Below are positions 25,801-35,054 of a stretch of 64,000 nucleotides of DNA, in pieces. This DNA is from Streptomyces canus (GTDB lineage Bacteria; Actinomycetota; Actinomycetes; Streptomycetales; Streptomycetaceae), in assembly GCF_041435015.1 (NCBI RefSeq), contig NZ_CP107989.1, positions 1-64,000 on the forward strand. The letters run 5' to 3'. The position numbers and the translations under genes were made by a program. Positions within the stretch are counted from its first letter, which is position 1; each line of letters opens with the position of its first letter. The notes below the pieces were generated by a model. The model saw only the letters and a list, made by a program, of their open reading frames with translations. It did no database searches and was not told the origin of the DNA.

Positions 25801-25891
25801 CGCCGTGTACGTTGGGTCAGCGGATTGGAACTCGGCGAGTCGAAGTCGCCTACGCCTTCGGTGGCGAACGGAACTCGCCACCGGGGCAAGC

Positions 25892-25908
25892 GTTCCATCG
25901 AACGGAAC
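25892..25908. promoter_or_regulatory. Operator-like GTTCC-N7-GGAAC, site 9 (orphan)
   Basis: Exact match to the palindrome with spacer ATCGAAC, but no catabolic gene follows. It may be left over from a deleted unit or be chance. Confidence 0.4.
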
Positions 25909-26041
25909 CGCACTTAGCTTGTCTTTTAACCAGTTCGGCGCGGTTTTGTGCCCACCATGTGAGGGCAGGCCGGCTGAACGCCTCGCCGGTGGCAAGGACT
26001 CTACCCACGTCGTGACGGGTGGCCGGGCCAGGGCTCGTGCG

Positions 26042-26400
26042 TTCTCGGGCGGTGAGATGCCGCTGCCGGGTGAGGGCGGGTTGTCGGGGTGGGGGTAGGT
26101 GATCAACTGAAGGAAGCGGTTCGTGATGATGGAGGTGTCTGACGCCTCATCACAACGAACCGCTTCCGGATGCCATCCTCGCTGATTACCGCTGTGTCCC
26201 GCCACCTTGACCACGATGCGGGCTCCATCCCCGACGACCCCGACCGCATGCTGGACCTTGCCGACGTCCTCGACGTGCTGCCCGATCCGCGCCGTCGACA
26301 GGGCCGCCGTTTCCGGCTCGGCCGCCCGGCGCTATGGCCCGCCTCACCGGCTGGACCAACACCGCCCACGCCAGCGACCAAACGCCCTCTCACACCGTCC
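26042..26400 (+). mobile_element. ISAs1-family relic, internally deleted
   Basis: Bases 26042-26327 are a near-identical inverted copy of 32410-32695. A 12-bp hairpin (26112-26123 with 26156-26167) precedes [20 protein letters not shown], the transposase N-terminus. At about 26327 the sequence jumps to codons for [14 protein letters not shown], which belong near the C-terminus of the same transposase. Everything between was lost. Confidence 0.85.
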
Positions 26401-26517
26401 TCTGAGAAGCTGTTGTCTTTTCGGGCGTGATCGGTGCGTTTCCGCTGGTCGGGGATAGCAGTGGTGATTCCGTGGGAGTCGTGGCCTGTCGGGTCGTCGC
26501 TCCCCGGGAGGTCACGA

Positions 26518-27054
26518 ATGCCGTCCGTCGTCGGACTGCTGGAACAGCACGAGGTCGCCGCTCGCCGTCGAGTCGACGGGCTGCGGGAGGAGGCCGACCG
26601 CATCCAGGCCGAACTGGCCGCGGCCGAGCAGGAATGGCAGGAGTGGGCGATTGCCCGCAGGCGGGTCGACACGGTGCTGGCTCCGGACGGCGGCAACACC
26701 GCCGGCACAGAGGTCACTGAGGAAGCGCGGGATGCGGACGCGCCGCCGGAACCCCGGGACGCGGCGAAGCCGAAGTCGCAGGTTCCGGTGTGGCGCCAGG
26801 GGCTGGCCTGGTCGGTGCTGTCGGTCGACTACCAGCGCATCCTCACGACGCTCGCAGACCGGGACCGGCTCCATCAAGGGCCGCTGACCTGCCAGGAGAT
26901 GGCCCAAGCGTTCGGCATGGACGTGGTGCCGGCACGAGTGGAGGCACTGCGGTCGAAGGCGAAACGCCTGGTCGCGCGGGGCTGGCTGGCCGAGCGGCAG
27001 CCGGGCCGGTTCACCCTCGCGGCAGGCGTGACCGGGCCAGGCGGCGCGTCATGA
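26518..27054 (+). CDS. Coiled-coil / winged-helix passenger protein of the IS5 element
   Basis: 178 residues. Residues 1-50 (LLEQHEVAARRRVDGLREEA) are a likely coiled coil, a proline/acidic linker follows, and residues 110-170 (TCQEMAQAFGMDVVPARVEA, RSKAKRLVARGWLAERQPGR) look like a winged helix. GGGAGGT precedes ATG 26518. The last 44 bases overlap the convergent transposase gene. It lies inside the element's inverted repeats, so it moves with it. DNA binding or regulation of transposition is inference. Confidence 0.7.
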   Translation: MPSVVGLLEQHEVAARRRVDGLREEADRIQAELAAAEQEWQEWAIARRRVDTVLAPDGGNTAGTEVTEEARDADAPPEPRDAAKPKSQVPVWRQGLAWSVLSVDYQRILTTLADRDRLHQGPLTCQEMAQAFGMDVVPARVEALRSKAKRLVARGWLAERQPGRFTLAAGVTGPGGAS

Positions 27055-27928
27055 GCAGGGTCATCGACCAGTAGACCATCGCCTCGGCGCTGGCCGTGCG
27101 CCGCTCGAAGTCGCGCACCAGACGGCGGCTTCGCATCAGGTGGGCGAAGAACCGCTCGACGATCCACCGCTTGGGCAGCACCACGAAGCCGCGCATGTCG
27201 TCGCTGCGTTTCACGATCGCCAGGACCAGCGCGAGCGTGGCCAGGCAGTGCTCGACCAGGCTGCCGGTGTAGCCGCCGTCGGCCCAGACCAGTTCCAGCC
27301 GGTGGTGCACGTCGGCGACCTGCCCAAGCAGGCCCTGGGCGGCGATGCGGTCACCGGTGTCCGCGGCGGTGACCATCACACCCAACAGCAGGCCGAGCGT
27401 GTCGACCACGACATGCCGCTTGCGCCCGTTGACCAGCTTGCCGCCGTCGAAGCCCCGGCTGTCCGCGCCGACCACCGCGTCCGCTTTGACGGACTGCGAG
27501 TCGATCACCGCGGCCGTCGGCTCCGCATCCCGCCCCAGTTCCTCGCGGGCCCTCGCGCGCAACCGGTCGTGGAACTCCTTGACCAGAGCGTTGTCCCGCC
27601 AGCGGCGGAAGAATGCGTAGACGCGGTCCCACGGAGGGAAGTCGGCGGGCATCGCCCGCCACTTGATCCCGTTGTCCACGAGATACCGGATCGCATCGAG
27701 CATCGCCCGGTGGCAGTACCCCTCCGGCCGGCCTCCCCGGCCGCGCATCCAGCCCGGCACCGGCAGCAGCGGGCAGACCGCGGCCCACTCTCCGTCCGTC
27801 ATGTCGGTCGGGTAGCGAGGCTGCCGCTTCCCGTTGTCGGCGGCGTTTCCGAACCGGTGAGCCAGGCAGTCACACTCCCAGGTGACCGCGCTGGACTGCC
27901 CGGCCATCGGCACGCAAGACTGCTGCAC
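27011..27928 (-). CDS. IS5-family transposase
   Basis: 305 residues with an intact DDE core: first Asp in AAVIDSQSVKADA, second in LVWADGGYTG, and the Glu in KRWIVERFFAHL. The N-terminal DUF4096-like region (YPTDMTDGEWAAVCPLLP) is present. The real start may be nearer to residue 30-43; the first residues lack similarity. The gene appears functional. Confidence 0.9.
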   Translation of the reverse strand: MQQSCVPMAGQSSAVTWECDCLAHRFGNAADNGKRQPRYPTDMTDGEWAAVCPLLPVPGWMRGRGGRPEGYCHRAMLDAIRYLVDNGIKWRAMPADFPPWDRVYAFFRRWRDNALVKEFHDRLRARAREELGRDAEPTAAVIDSQSVKADAVVGADSRGFDGGKLVNGRKRHVVVDTLGLLLGVMVTAADTGDRIAAQGLLGQVADVHHRLELVWADGGYTGSLVEHCLATLALVLAIVKRSDDMRGFVVLPKRWIVERFFAHLMRSRRLVRDFERRTASAEAMVYWSMTLLMTRRLARSRLPRG

Positions 27929-28076
27929 CAGGGCCTCCTGCTGCTCGGTGATTCGACACCAACGAGCTGTTCAGGAGGCCCTGTTCGTATGCGCCCAGCG
28001 TCCCGCGACCACCCGATCGGGACTCCCGTTCGACGCGCATCCCTCAAGATCGAAAAGACAACAGTTTCTGAGCGTT

Positions 28077-29242
28077 TTACTTGGCGAGTGAGTTGGCCAC
28101 AACGCTGGCCAGTTTCCGTGCGGAGGAATCGGCGGACAGCAGGTGTTCGGTGCCATGTTCGATGGCCTGGGCCGTCTCGGTGGAGCGGGGGAGCATGGTC
28201 TTCTCGTAGACGCGGATGGCGTCGTCGACAGTGGCTGCGTTCGCGAGGGCGAGGGCGAGTTCGCCGGCGTCAAGCATGGCGAGGTTGACGCCGGTGCCGA
28301 GCGGGGGCATGAGGTGGGCGGCGTCGCCGAGCAGGGTCACCGTAGGGTTGTGGTCCCAGGTGTGCAGGACAGGAAGCGCGAAGATCGGCCGGTGGATGTA
28401 GAGGCCGTCGTTCTCGGTGATCATCCGGCGCATGCGGGGCGACCAGTGCGCGTACTCGTCGCGCAGCACGGCGCGGATGCCATCGGTGTCCTCGGCGGTC
28501 AGCCCCTTGGCCCTGATCCAGTCGACGGGAAGGCGTTGGATGAATGCGACACGGATCTGGTTTCCGCTGTTGCGCTGGGCGAACAGGCTGCGTTCGCCAT
28601 CAGCTGCGTGGGCGCTGCCCAAGCCGACCAGTTCGGCGATCTCGGGGTGCCGGTCGTCGACGTCGGAGAACCATGCTTCCAGGAAGCTGATCCCGGTGTA
28701 CTCGGGGATGGCGGTGGACACGGCCGGACGTACCCGGGAGAAGGCGCCGTCGGCGCCGATGACCAGATCGGTCTCGATGCTCGTGCCGTCGGCGAAGTGC
28801 ATTTGCCGCGGCCCATCGGCGGGTCCGCTGATCGTGTCGAGGGAGCGGCCCCAGCGCACAGTTCCCGTCTCCAGGGAGTCGAGCAGCAGGTCGTGCAGGT
28901 CGCCGCGGTCGATTTCCGGCTTCAAGAGTTCGGTGGCCGCCGGGACTTGGTGGAACGTGATCGCGCCGGTCGGGTCCATCTGGCGCATTTCCTGCCCATC
29001 GGGGCGGGCGAGGGCGAAGAACTCGTCGAGCAGGCCGGCTTCGCGCAGGGCGACCTGGGCGTGGTCAGCGTGCAGGTCGAGGGTGCCGCCTTGGTTGCGG
29101 GAGTCGCGGCCCGGGTCGCGGTCGTAGACGGTGACCGCGATGCCGCGATGCCGCGCTGCTGGAGGATGCGTGCGCAGGTCAGTCCGCCGGGTCCGGCGCC
29201 GATGATGCTGATCCTGGCGTTAGCGGGTTCTGGGGACTTCAT
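28077..29242 (-). pseudogene. Frameshifted FAD-dependent monooxygenase (TetX/PgaE-like)
   Basis: The N-terminus MKSPEPANARISIIGAGPGG with LTCARILQQRGIA is in one frame; the rest (EIDRGDLHDLLLDSL, LVIGADGAFSRVRP, VTLLGDAAHLMPPLGTGVN) is in another. The break is an 8-bp tandem duplication (29137-29144 and 29145-29152); removing one copy restores ITVYDRD-type continuity after RGIA. The fold is that of aromatic or tetracycline-modifying flavin hydroxylases. The stop is five bases from the IS5 end. Start 29242 has AAAGGA upstream. Unless this is a sequencing error, the gene is inactive. Confidence 0.8.
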
Positions 29243-29461
29243 GGGATGTTCCTTTCGGACGGAGAAGAGGGGAGTCACCGGGCGAACAGGGCGGGGCGGC
29301 GGCGCTCAGAGGTCGCCTCGGTCATGGAGGTGCCTCGTGAACAGAACCAACCCGCGGAGGGAACGTCGCTGGGCGACGATGGGCGGCAGAGCGAGATCTG
29401 TTGGCGGAGTGGGGTGCGAAGGGCGGTCCACGCGGGCGGCCTTGACCGGACACCGCGGCCG

Positions 29462-30259
29462 TCATCCCGGAGTCGCCCTGCCGTGCCGCCAGTAACCGAC
29501 GAAAGTGATGTCGGACTTGTCGACGCCGCGCTCATGGACGAGGTGCCGCCGCAGTGTCGTGGGCAGGTGATTCTCACCCGCCACGAAGGTGGCGAAGCGC
29601 CCTGCCGGCAGGGCGGCCTTCATCACGGTGTCGAGTGCGTAGCGCCCCGGAAGTCCGGCGCGGCCGTCACGCGGAAGCCAGTGCACGCTGACGTTCTGTG
29701 GCGTGTTCAACTTCTGGATGTCCGCGCTGCTGGGTACCTCCAGGAACACTTCGCTGGGCAACGCGCCCTCGTCGGAGTCCAGGATGGACAAGATGGCCGG
29801 CACCGCGGTCTCGTCCCCTACGAGCAGTTGCCATTCCACGCCACGGGGCGGGCTGTAGGTGGCTCCCTCGTCGAGGATGCCGACCGGTTCGCCGGGGCGG
29901 GCACCCCGCGCCCAGATGGAGGCCGGACTGTCCCCTTCGTGGAGCACGAACTCGATGTCCAGTTCGTTGCGGTCGGGCCAGAAGTGCCGGACCGTGTAGA
30001 AACGGACGTAGGGGCGTGCCGCCTTGCCCGTCATCATGTACTGCGCCATCCATGTGGCGTCGGACCGGGAGGGCAGCCAGAGCGGGCCCTGGCCGGGCCG
30101 CCGGAACAGGAGCCTGAAGGCCTGGTCGACTCCGATCGGCCGGAAGTCCTTGAGGTCCTCTCCGCCCACGGTCACCAGCAGGAAGTTTCCGGGCCTCCAC
30201 TCCTTGCGCACGACTTCGACCGACAGCATCCGACGGCTGACGGGCTTGATCCGGTTCAT
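29462..30259 (-). CDS. Siderophore-interacting protein (FAD-binding ferric-siderophore reductase)
   Basis: 265 residues of the ViuB/SIP family, which reduces iron in the cytoplasm after ferric-siderophore uptake. FAD-binding segment is RPYVRFYTVRHF and the following strand DIEFVLHEGDSPASIWARGA; the NAD(P)-binding end reads WQLLVGDETAVPAILSIL and FATFVAGE. It is transcribed divergently from an AraC regulator, and a palindromic iron-box-like site lies in the shared promoter. It seems intact despite the decayed surroundings. Confidence 0.9.
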   Translation of the reverse strand: MNRIKPVSRRMLSVEVVRKEWRPGNFLLVTVGGEDLKDFRPIGVDQAFRLLFRRPGQGPLWLPSRSDATWMAQYMMTGKAARPYVRFYTVRHFWPDRNELDIEFVLHEGDSPASIWARGARPGEPVGILDEGATYSPPRGVEWQLLVGDETAVPAILSILDSDEGALPSEVFLEVPSSADIQKLNTPQNVSVHWLPRDGRAGLPGRYALDTVMKAALPAGRFATFVAGENHLPTTLRRHLVHERGVDKSDITFVGYWRHGRATPG

Positions 30260-30327
30260 GGTGACGTCCTCTTCCCATGCATCGACGCCGCAACGGAAGG
30301 TGGGTACGCACCACGCCCGGGCATCAA

Positions 30328-30343
30328 GTTAGGCATGCCTAAC
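30328..30343. promoter_or_regulatory. Iron-box-like palindrome
   Basis: Perfect 16-bp palindrome GTTAGGCATGCCTAAC, 68 bases before the siderophore-interacting protein. It resembles the DmdR/IdeR/DtxR consensus TTAGGTTAGSCTAACCTAA in its half sites, so iron-dependent repression is likely. Confidence 0.75.
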
Positions 30344-30472
30344 CGTAGAATGGCGCTCGTGCGCATGGTGGCCACGCGATACCCCGGAACGGCCAGATCG
30401 TGATCGGAGCACGGGGCGAACGGAACTGCTGGGCCAGGACGGGACGGATCGGCGGATGGAGAGGCGAGCGTC

Positions 30473-31228
30473 ATGGCTCAGGTGACAGCTCTGGGCGAGG
30501 GAGCCGCCTCGCCGATCCTGACCATCGAGCACCAGCATGCGCATCCGCCTCTCCAGGTGGCACCCCATACCCATTCGGAGCCAATGCTGCTGTGGGCGTC
30601 GACCACTTCCGTCACCCTGCGCACGGTCTCGCACGACTGGCTGGTGCCTCCGGGGCACGGCCTGTGGATTCCCGGCCGTGTCGAGCACACGGGGACGACA
30701 CGGCACGCCGGTGAACTGTGCGTCATCCGGTTCATGGCCACGCGCTGCCCCATCGACTGGACGCAGCCCACCGGCGTCGCCGTCCAACCGCTGCTTCGTG
30801 AGCTCATCCGATACCTGCGGGCCGAGCCGGACGCGGCGAGCCGCCGGCATGCCGAAGCCCTCCTCTTCGAGGTCCTCCAGCCGCTGCCGACCCACTCGAT
30901 CCAGGTGCCCATGCCCGCCGAACCGCGCTTGCGTACGATCACCGAGCGGCTCATCGACTCGCCCGGAGATCAGCGAGAACTTGCGATGTGGGCGGCGGAG
31001 GTGCACAGCGGGGTGCGTACTCTGTCACGGCTCTTCCTCGCCGAGACGGGGCTGACCTTCTCGCAGTGGAGGACTCGGATCCGTGTCCGCGCCGCAGTAG
31101 GCCATCTCGCGGCCGGCGCGTCCGTCAAGGCCACCGCGCGGGCTGTGGGATACCGAAAGCCCAGCGCCTTCATCGCCGCCTTTCAGCGCGTGACCGGGCA
31201 GACGCCCGGTACCTACGGGGGCGAGTAG
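30473..31228 (+). CDS. AraC-family transcriptional regulator
   Basis: 251 residues. The N-terminal cupin-like effector domain contains HQHAHPPLQVAPHTHSEPML; the C-terminal double helix-turn-helix covers roughly residues 165-250 (WAAEVHSGVRTLSRLFLAET, AVGYRKPSAFIAAFQRVTGQ). GGAGAGG precedes ATG 30473. Divergent pairing with the siderophore-interacting protein suggests control of iron uptake with a siderophore or metal as ligand, which is inference. Confidence 0.9.
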   Translation: MAQVTALGEGAASPILTIEHQHAHPPLQVAPHTHSEPMLLWASTTSVTLRTVSHDWLVPPGHGLWIPGRVEHTGTTRHAGELCVIRFMATRCPIDWTQPTGVAVQPLLRELIRYLRAEPDAASRRHAEALLFEVLQPLPTHSIQVPMPAEPRLRTITERLIDSPGDQRELAMWAAEVHSGVRTLSRLFLAETGLTFSQWRTRIRVRAAVGHLAAGASVKATARAVGYRKPSAFIAAFQRVTGQTPGTYGGE

Positions 31229-31254
31229 GAGCCATGCAGCGAGTGCGGTTTGGT

Positions 31255-31269
31255 GTCACATGATGTGAC
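31255..31269. repeat. 15-bp palindrome after the AraC gene
   Basis: GTCACATGATGTGAC is perfectly symmetric around its centre and lies 27 bases after the AraC stop. It is too short for a strong terminator; a protein-binding site is possible. Confidence 0.45.
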
Positions 31270-31299
31270 GCTCGGGTTGAGCGGGTTGTCAGCTGTGCT

Positions 31300-31381
31300 G
31301 GGCTTGGTCCCCTTTGACGGACATCTTCCTTCTGGAGCGGCAGCCACTGATCTTCGATGTCCGCCAAACGGGATCAAGCCC
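31300..31381. repeat. 82-bp MITE-like element
   Basis: Imperfect 26-bp terminal inverted repeats (starting gggcttggtcccc, ending gggatcaagccc; three mismatches) enclose about 30 bases with no coding capacity. It is a non-autonomous mini-transposon or the fused ends of a deleted insertion sequence. No target duplication is seen. Confidence 0.65.
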
Positions 31382-31404
31382 AGGTGTGGGCCCAAGGCTC
31401 CTGC

Positions 31405-32624
31405 GTGCTCACCTGCCGGGTTGGATGAGGTCGAGTGCATGGTCGGGGTGTGACTTGTAGTAGTCGGTGGCGTGGGCGGTGTTGGTCCAGCCGGTGAGGC
31501 GGGCCAGGGCGATCGCGATGTTACGGAAAGTGGCCATTGCGCGGGGCGTGTTCCCGGTGCGGATCTTGGAGGCGTCCTCGGCGAGGGTGGTGTCCCGGAC
31601 GTGGTGATGGGCTTCGACGTGCCAGTGCTCGGGCGAGCTGAGCGTCGGTCGCGGAGAACGCGTCGTGGCTGGTGACGGCATAGACGTGCTCGATCTGGAT
31701 CTTCCCGCTGTACAGATCGCGTCGGCGGCGGGTGACCTTGATCGCCTGGGCGGCGTGCGGGAGCCGCAGCCGGCGCGGGACCTGGACGGCTTTGAGGCGG
31801 CGGATCTCATCACGGCCGTGCCCCTTCTCCCGGGTGGCGTGGCCGAGGGGGACCTGGTTCCAGGGCAGCGACTTAAGGAAGTCTTGCAGCTTTTGTCCTT
31901 CACGATCGCGATGTAGTCGGCCTTCTTCTCCTCAACGAGGAACTGCGCGTGAGCGTGCTGGGTATACAGGGCGTCGAACGTGACGGTGCGGCCGACCAGG
32001 CCGAGCGGAGCGAGAAGAGGCTTGAACTCGCTGATCTCGCCCTTCTTCCCGGCGACCTGCCGCTGGTTCAGCGTCGCGCGTTCGCCGTGGGTGACGGCTG
32101 CCAGCAAATGCACCGCCTTCGTCGCCGCAGTGCGCGATCCGCGCAGGCTCTTGCCGTCGACGGCGATCGCGCACAGCCCTTCGTCCTGGTCGGGGCGGCT
32201 GCAGTGTCCTGCAAGCCACGCACCCACCGCCGCGTCCACCGCGTCGCCGTCCAGACATGCCAGGAGTCGGCCGAACGTGGTCGCCCGCAGTGCGGCCCGC
32301 AGCCCCAGACGGTGACGGACCTCGTCGGGCAGGTAGGCGGCATGCCTTGCGATGGCGGCGAGGGTGGTGGCGCCGGCGAGTACGGCGATCGTGCACAGTG
32401 CCAGGACCAGGCCGAGCCGGTAACGGCGGCCCTGTCGACGGCGCGGATCGGGGAGCACGTCGAGGACGTCGGCAAGGTCCAGCAGGCGGTCGGGGTCGTC
32501 GGGGATGGAGCCCGCAGCGTGGTCGAGGTGGCGGGACACAGCGGTAATCAGCGAGGATGACATCCGGAAGCGGTTCGTTGTGATGAGGCGTCAGACACCT
32601 CCATCATCACGAACCGCTTCCTTC
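31405..32624 (-). mobile_element. ISAs1-family insertion sequence, inactive
   Basis: The transposase relic (31409-32563) and an upstream 12-bp hairpin (32566-32577 with 32610-32621) define this copy; the outer limits are uncertain. It is in inverted orientation to the relic at 26042-26400. Confidence 0.75.
31409..32563 (-). pseudogene. ISAs1-family transposase with two compensating frameshifts
   Basis: The first 250 residues fit the family ([60 protein letters not shown]). After IVKDK the frame is lost; the shifted frame gives [14 protein letters not shown] and on to HDAFSAT. The original frame resumes at [20 protein letters not shown], so about 90 residues are nonsense although no stop interrupts. 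Confidence 0.8.
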
Positions 32625-32695
32625 AGTTGATCACCCACCCCCACCCCGACAACCCGCCCTCACCCAGCAGTTCAGGGCATCTCACCGCCCGAGAA
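32410..32695. repeat. Right arm of a 286-bp inverted repeat
   Basis: Reverse complement of 26042-26327 with only scattered differences. It ends exactly where the IS6 end begins at 32696. Together the two arms bracket the 26-32.7 kb block and could support inversion by homologous recombination. Confidence 0.8.
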
Positions 32696-33275
32696 GGCGC
32701 TGTCACGTTGTTGGGTGCGTGAGTGCCTGACAGCGTGCTGGGGTGTGACAGGCCCGGGTGTCGGCCTGGGTCAGGTTGTTGCGGGCAGGCCGGTGATGCC
32801 GGTCATCTGGTCCCAGAGGGCGAAGCGGATGATCATCTCGGCTCGGTAGTGGGTAGCGGACAGGCTGTGGCGGTGGGGTCGGAAGTGGGGTGAGATCCCG
32901 CTGAACGCGGCGAGGAATCTCTGCGCTCCGCCGGTGCTGCGGAAGCCTTTCATAGCCCGTTCGCGCTGCCGGGTCGGTTGGTGGGAGTTCTCGGCCCGGT
33001 TGTTCAGGCCTTTGTGGGAGCGGTGCTCGACCGAGGGCATGACCTCGCGGTGGGCGGCTCCGTAGGAGCGGAGCTTGTCGGTGACGACCACCCGCGGCAC
33101 CATGCGCGTCTTTGTGAGAAGGCCACGGAAGAATCGCCTGGCCGCGGCCTTGTCGCGTCGGTTCCGCACCAGAATGTCCAGCACGTTGCCGTCCTGGTCG
33201 ACGGCCCGCCACAGGTATTTCTGCTCGCCGTTGATCTTGATGAAGACCTCGTCGAGGTGCCACTTGTCGCCGGGG
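32696..33275 (-). mobile_element. IS6-family element, 5'-truncated
   Basis: One end (GGCGCTGTCAC at 32696) is intact. Transposase codons run from 33275 to 32771 on the minus strand: PGDKWHLDEVFIKINGEQKY, VDQDGNVLDILVRNRRDKAA, VVTDKLRSYGAAHREVMPSV and RAENSHQPTRQRERAMKGFR, with the DDE residues visible. The first ~80 residues and the other end are missing, replaced near 33275 by the tail of an unrelated gene. Confidence 0.85.
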
Positions 33276-33399
33276 CGAGGGCGCCGGCGGCGCCGGCTCG
33301 TTCGTCACGGCCTGGGTCGTCGACGGCGCACACGACTCGGAAACGTTCACCGACCGGCTGATGAACGTGGTCGGCCGGTTCGCCGAGGAGGACCGATGA
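33276..33399 (+). pseudogene. 3' end of an unidentified gene cut by IS6
   Basis: An open frame with no start reads GSFVTAWVVDGAHDSETFTD and RLMNVVGRFAEEDR to a stop overlapping the next ATG (ATGA at 33396). It was the upstream partner of the CocE-type gene and was decapitated at the IS6 junction. Family not recognised. Confidence 0.45.
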
Positions 33400-35008
33400 T
33401 CAGCCGCCTGATCCTGCGCAAGCTCGAGCGCAAGCTCCAGCTCGACCCGCCGCTGACGCGGAGGATCACCGTCCAGCGGAACCTGCGCATCCCGATGCCG
33501 GACGGCGTCGAGCTGCTGGCGGACCGGTGGCTGCCGCGGTCCGGTGGCGACGGGCTGCCGACCGCGTTGCTCCGCACCCCCTACGGCCGGGGCACGTACG
33601 GCGCGATCCTGGCCAGGCCGCTGGCTGAGCGCGGATACCAGGTGGTGACCAGAGTGTGCGCGGCGGGTTCGGCTCCGGTGGCACGTTCGACCCGATGCGC
33701 CAGGAACGCGCGGACGGGCTCGCGACCCTCGACTGGCTGGTGGCGCAGCCGTGGTCCGACGCGATCGTGCTGTACGGCCCGAGCTACCTCGGATACGTCC
33801 AGTGGGCGGTCGCCGACCAGTTGCCGCCCCAGGTCAAGGCAATGATCCCGGTGGTGACGGAGTCCGCGCTGACGCTGGAGTCCCTGCGTCCCGGCGGCAT
33901 GTCGCTGGAGGCGTCGTTCGAGTGGAGTGTGCTGGTCGGCACCCAGGAACGTCCGCTCTCGGGGCTGCGCAAGATGTCGCAGGACAAGAAGACGGCGCGA
34001 GCACTGTGGACGCTTCCGCTGGCCGAGGCCGACATCGCCGCGTTCGGTGAGCGTTCCCCGTACTTCCAGGACACCCTCACCCACGACGCCTCCTCCCCGC
34101 GGTGGGACGGGATCGACCACAGCCACCGGGTCGCCGACGTGACCGTGCCGGTCAGCTCGGTCGGCGGCTGGTACGACATCTTCCTGCCCGGCCAGCTGCG
34201 CGACTTCCAAGTGCTGCAGGAGAAGGGGCGTTCCGCACGGCTGACGGTCGGCCCGTGGACGCACGCGGAGTTCACCGGCACGCCGGTCGAGGAGGCGGTG
34301 GACTTCGGTCTCGCCCACGCCCGCGGCGTCCAGCCGCCACACCGCGCGCCGGTCCGGCTGTACGTGATGGGCGAGGACGCGTGGCGCTCGTTCGACTCCT
34401 GGCCACCGGCCGGGTACTCGCCACAGCGTTTCCACCTCGGTGCCGCGGGTGCGCTGACTTCGGAGCCACCTGCTGAGTCCTCGGTGGACACTTACCGCTA
34501 CGACCCGGCCGACCCCACCCCGACGGCCGGCGGCGTGCGGCTGGCTGTGGGCGCCGCCGGACGGGCCGAGAACACCGAGCTCGAGGCCCGCCCGGACGTG
34601 CTCACCTACACCACACCGGTACTCGACCAGGACGTCGAGGCCGTCGGTGAGGTCAGCGCCGAGATCTGGTTCTCCTCCAGCCTGCCGCACGCCGACGTGT
34701 TCGTGCGGCTCTGCGACGTCGACCAGGAGGGCCGGTCGTGGAACGTGTGCGACGGCCTGGTGAGCCTTACCGACGCCGCCGAACCACAGGGCGTCTCTGT
34801 GACGTTGTGGCCGACGGCGTACCGCTTCCGGCGCGGGCATCGCATTCGCGTCCAGGTCGCCAGCGGCACTTTCCCGCGGTACACCCGCAATCCCGGCACC
34901 GGCGAGTCTCCAGCCACCGCCACCACGCTGCTCGCCGCCGACCAGACCGTCCACTTCGGGCCAGATCGGCCGTCCGCCATCACGCTTCCGGTCCTCGGGT
35001 CAGCCTGA
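33396..35008 (+). pseudogene. CocE/NonD-family hydrolase, frameshifted
   Basis: About 537 codons. The N-terminus (MISRLILRKLERKLQLDPPL, PMPDGVELLADRWLPR) is in one frame until VVTRV near 33655. The rest (VRGGFGSGGTFDPMRQERAD onward) is one base out of register, implying a single-base deletion. The serine esterase triad is visible: Ser in YGPSYLGYVQW, Asp in GGWYDIFL and His in GPWTHAEF. The C-terminal jelly-roll domain ends LPVLGSA. These enzymes hydrolyse esters or acyl-peptides. Inactive as read; a sequencing error is possible. Confidence 0.8.
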
Positions 35009-35054
35009 GGACAGCTGTCACGCGGTCCGGCACGGCGACACCGTCCGGACCGCG

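Larger units (their letters stand above)
26402..28072. mobile_element. IS5-family insertion sequence with a passenger gene
   Basis: Terminal inverted repeats of 21 bp (26402-26422 and 28052-28072) match at 19 positions, sharing CTGTTGTCTTTTC. The element is about 1.67 kb and holds a 178-residue accessory gene and a transposase in convergent orientation with overlapping 3' ends. No target duplication is obvious: its left flank is the ISAs1 relic, and its right flank is the last codon region of a monooxygenase gene. Confidence 0.8.

Noticed and set aside
25892..25908. Counting operator site 9 as functional
   Set aside because: It matches exactly but no catabolic gene is downstream on either strand, so it is listed only as an orphan site of low confidence.
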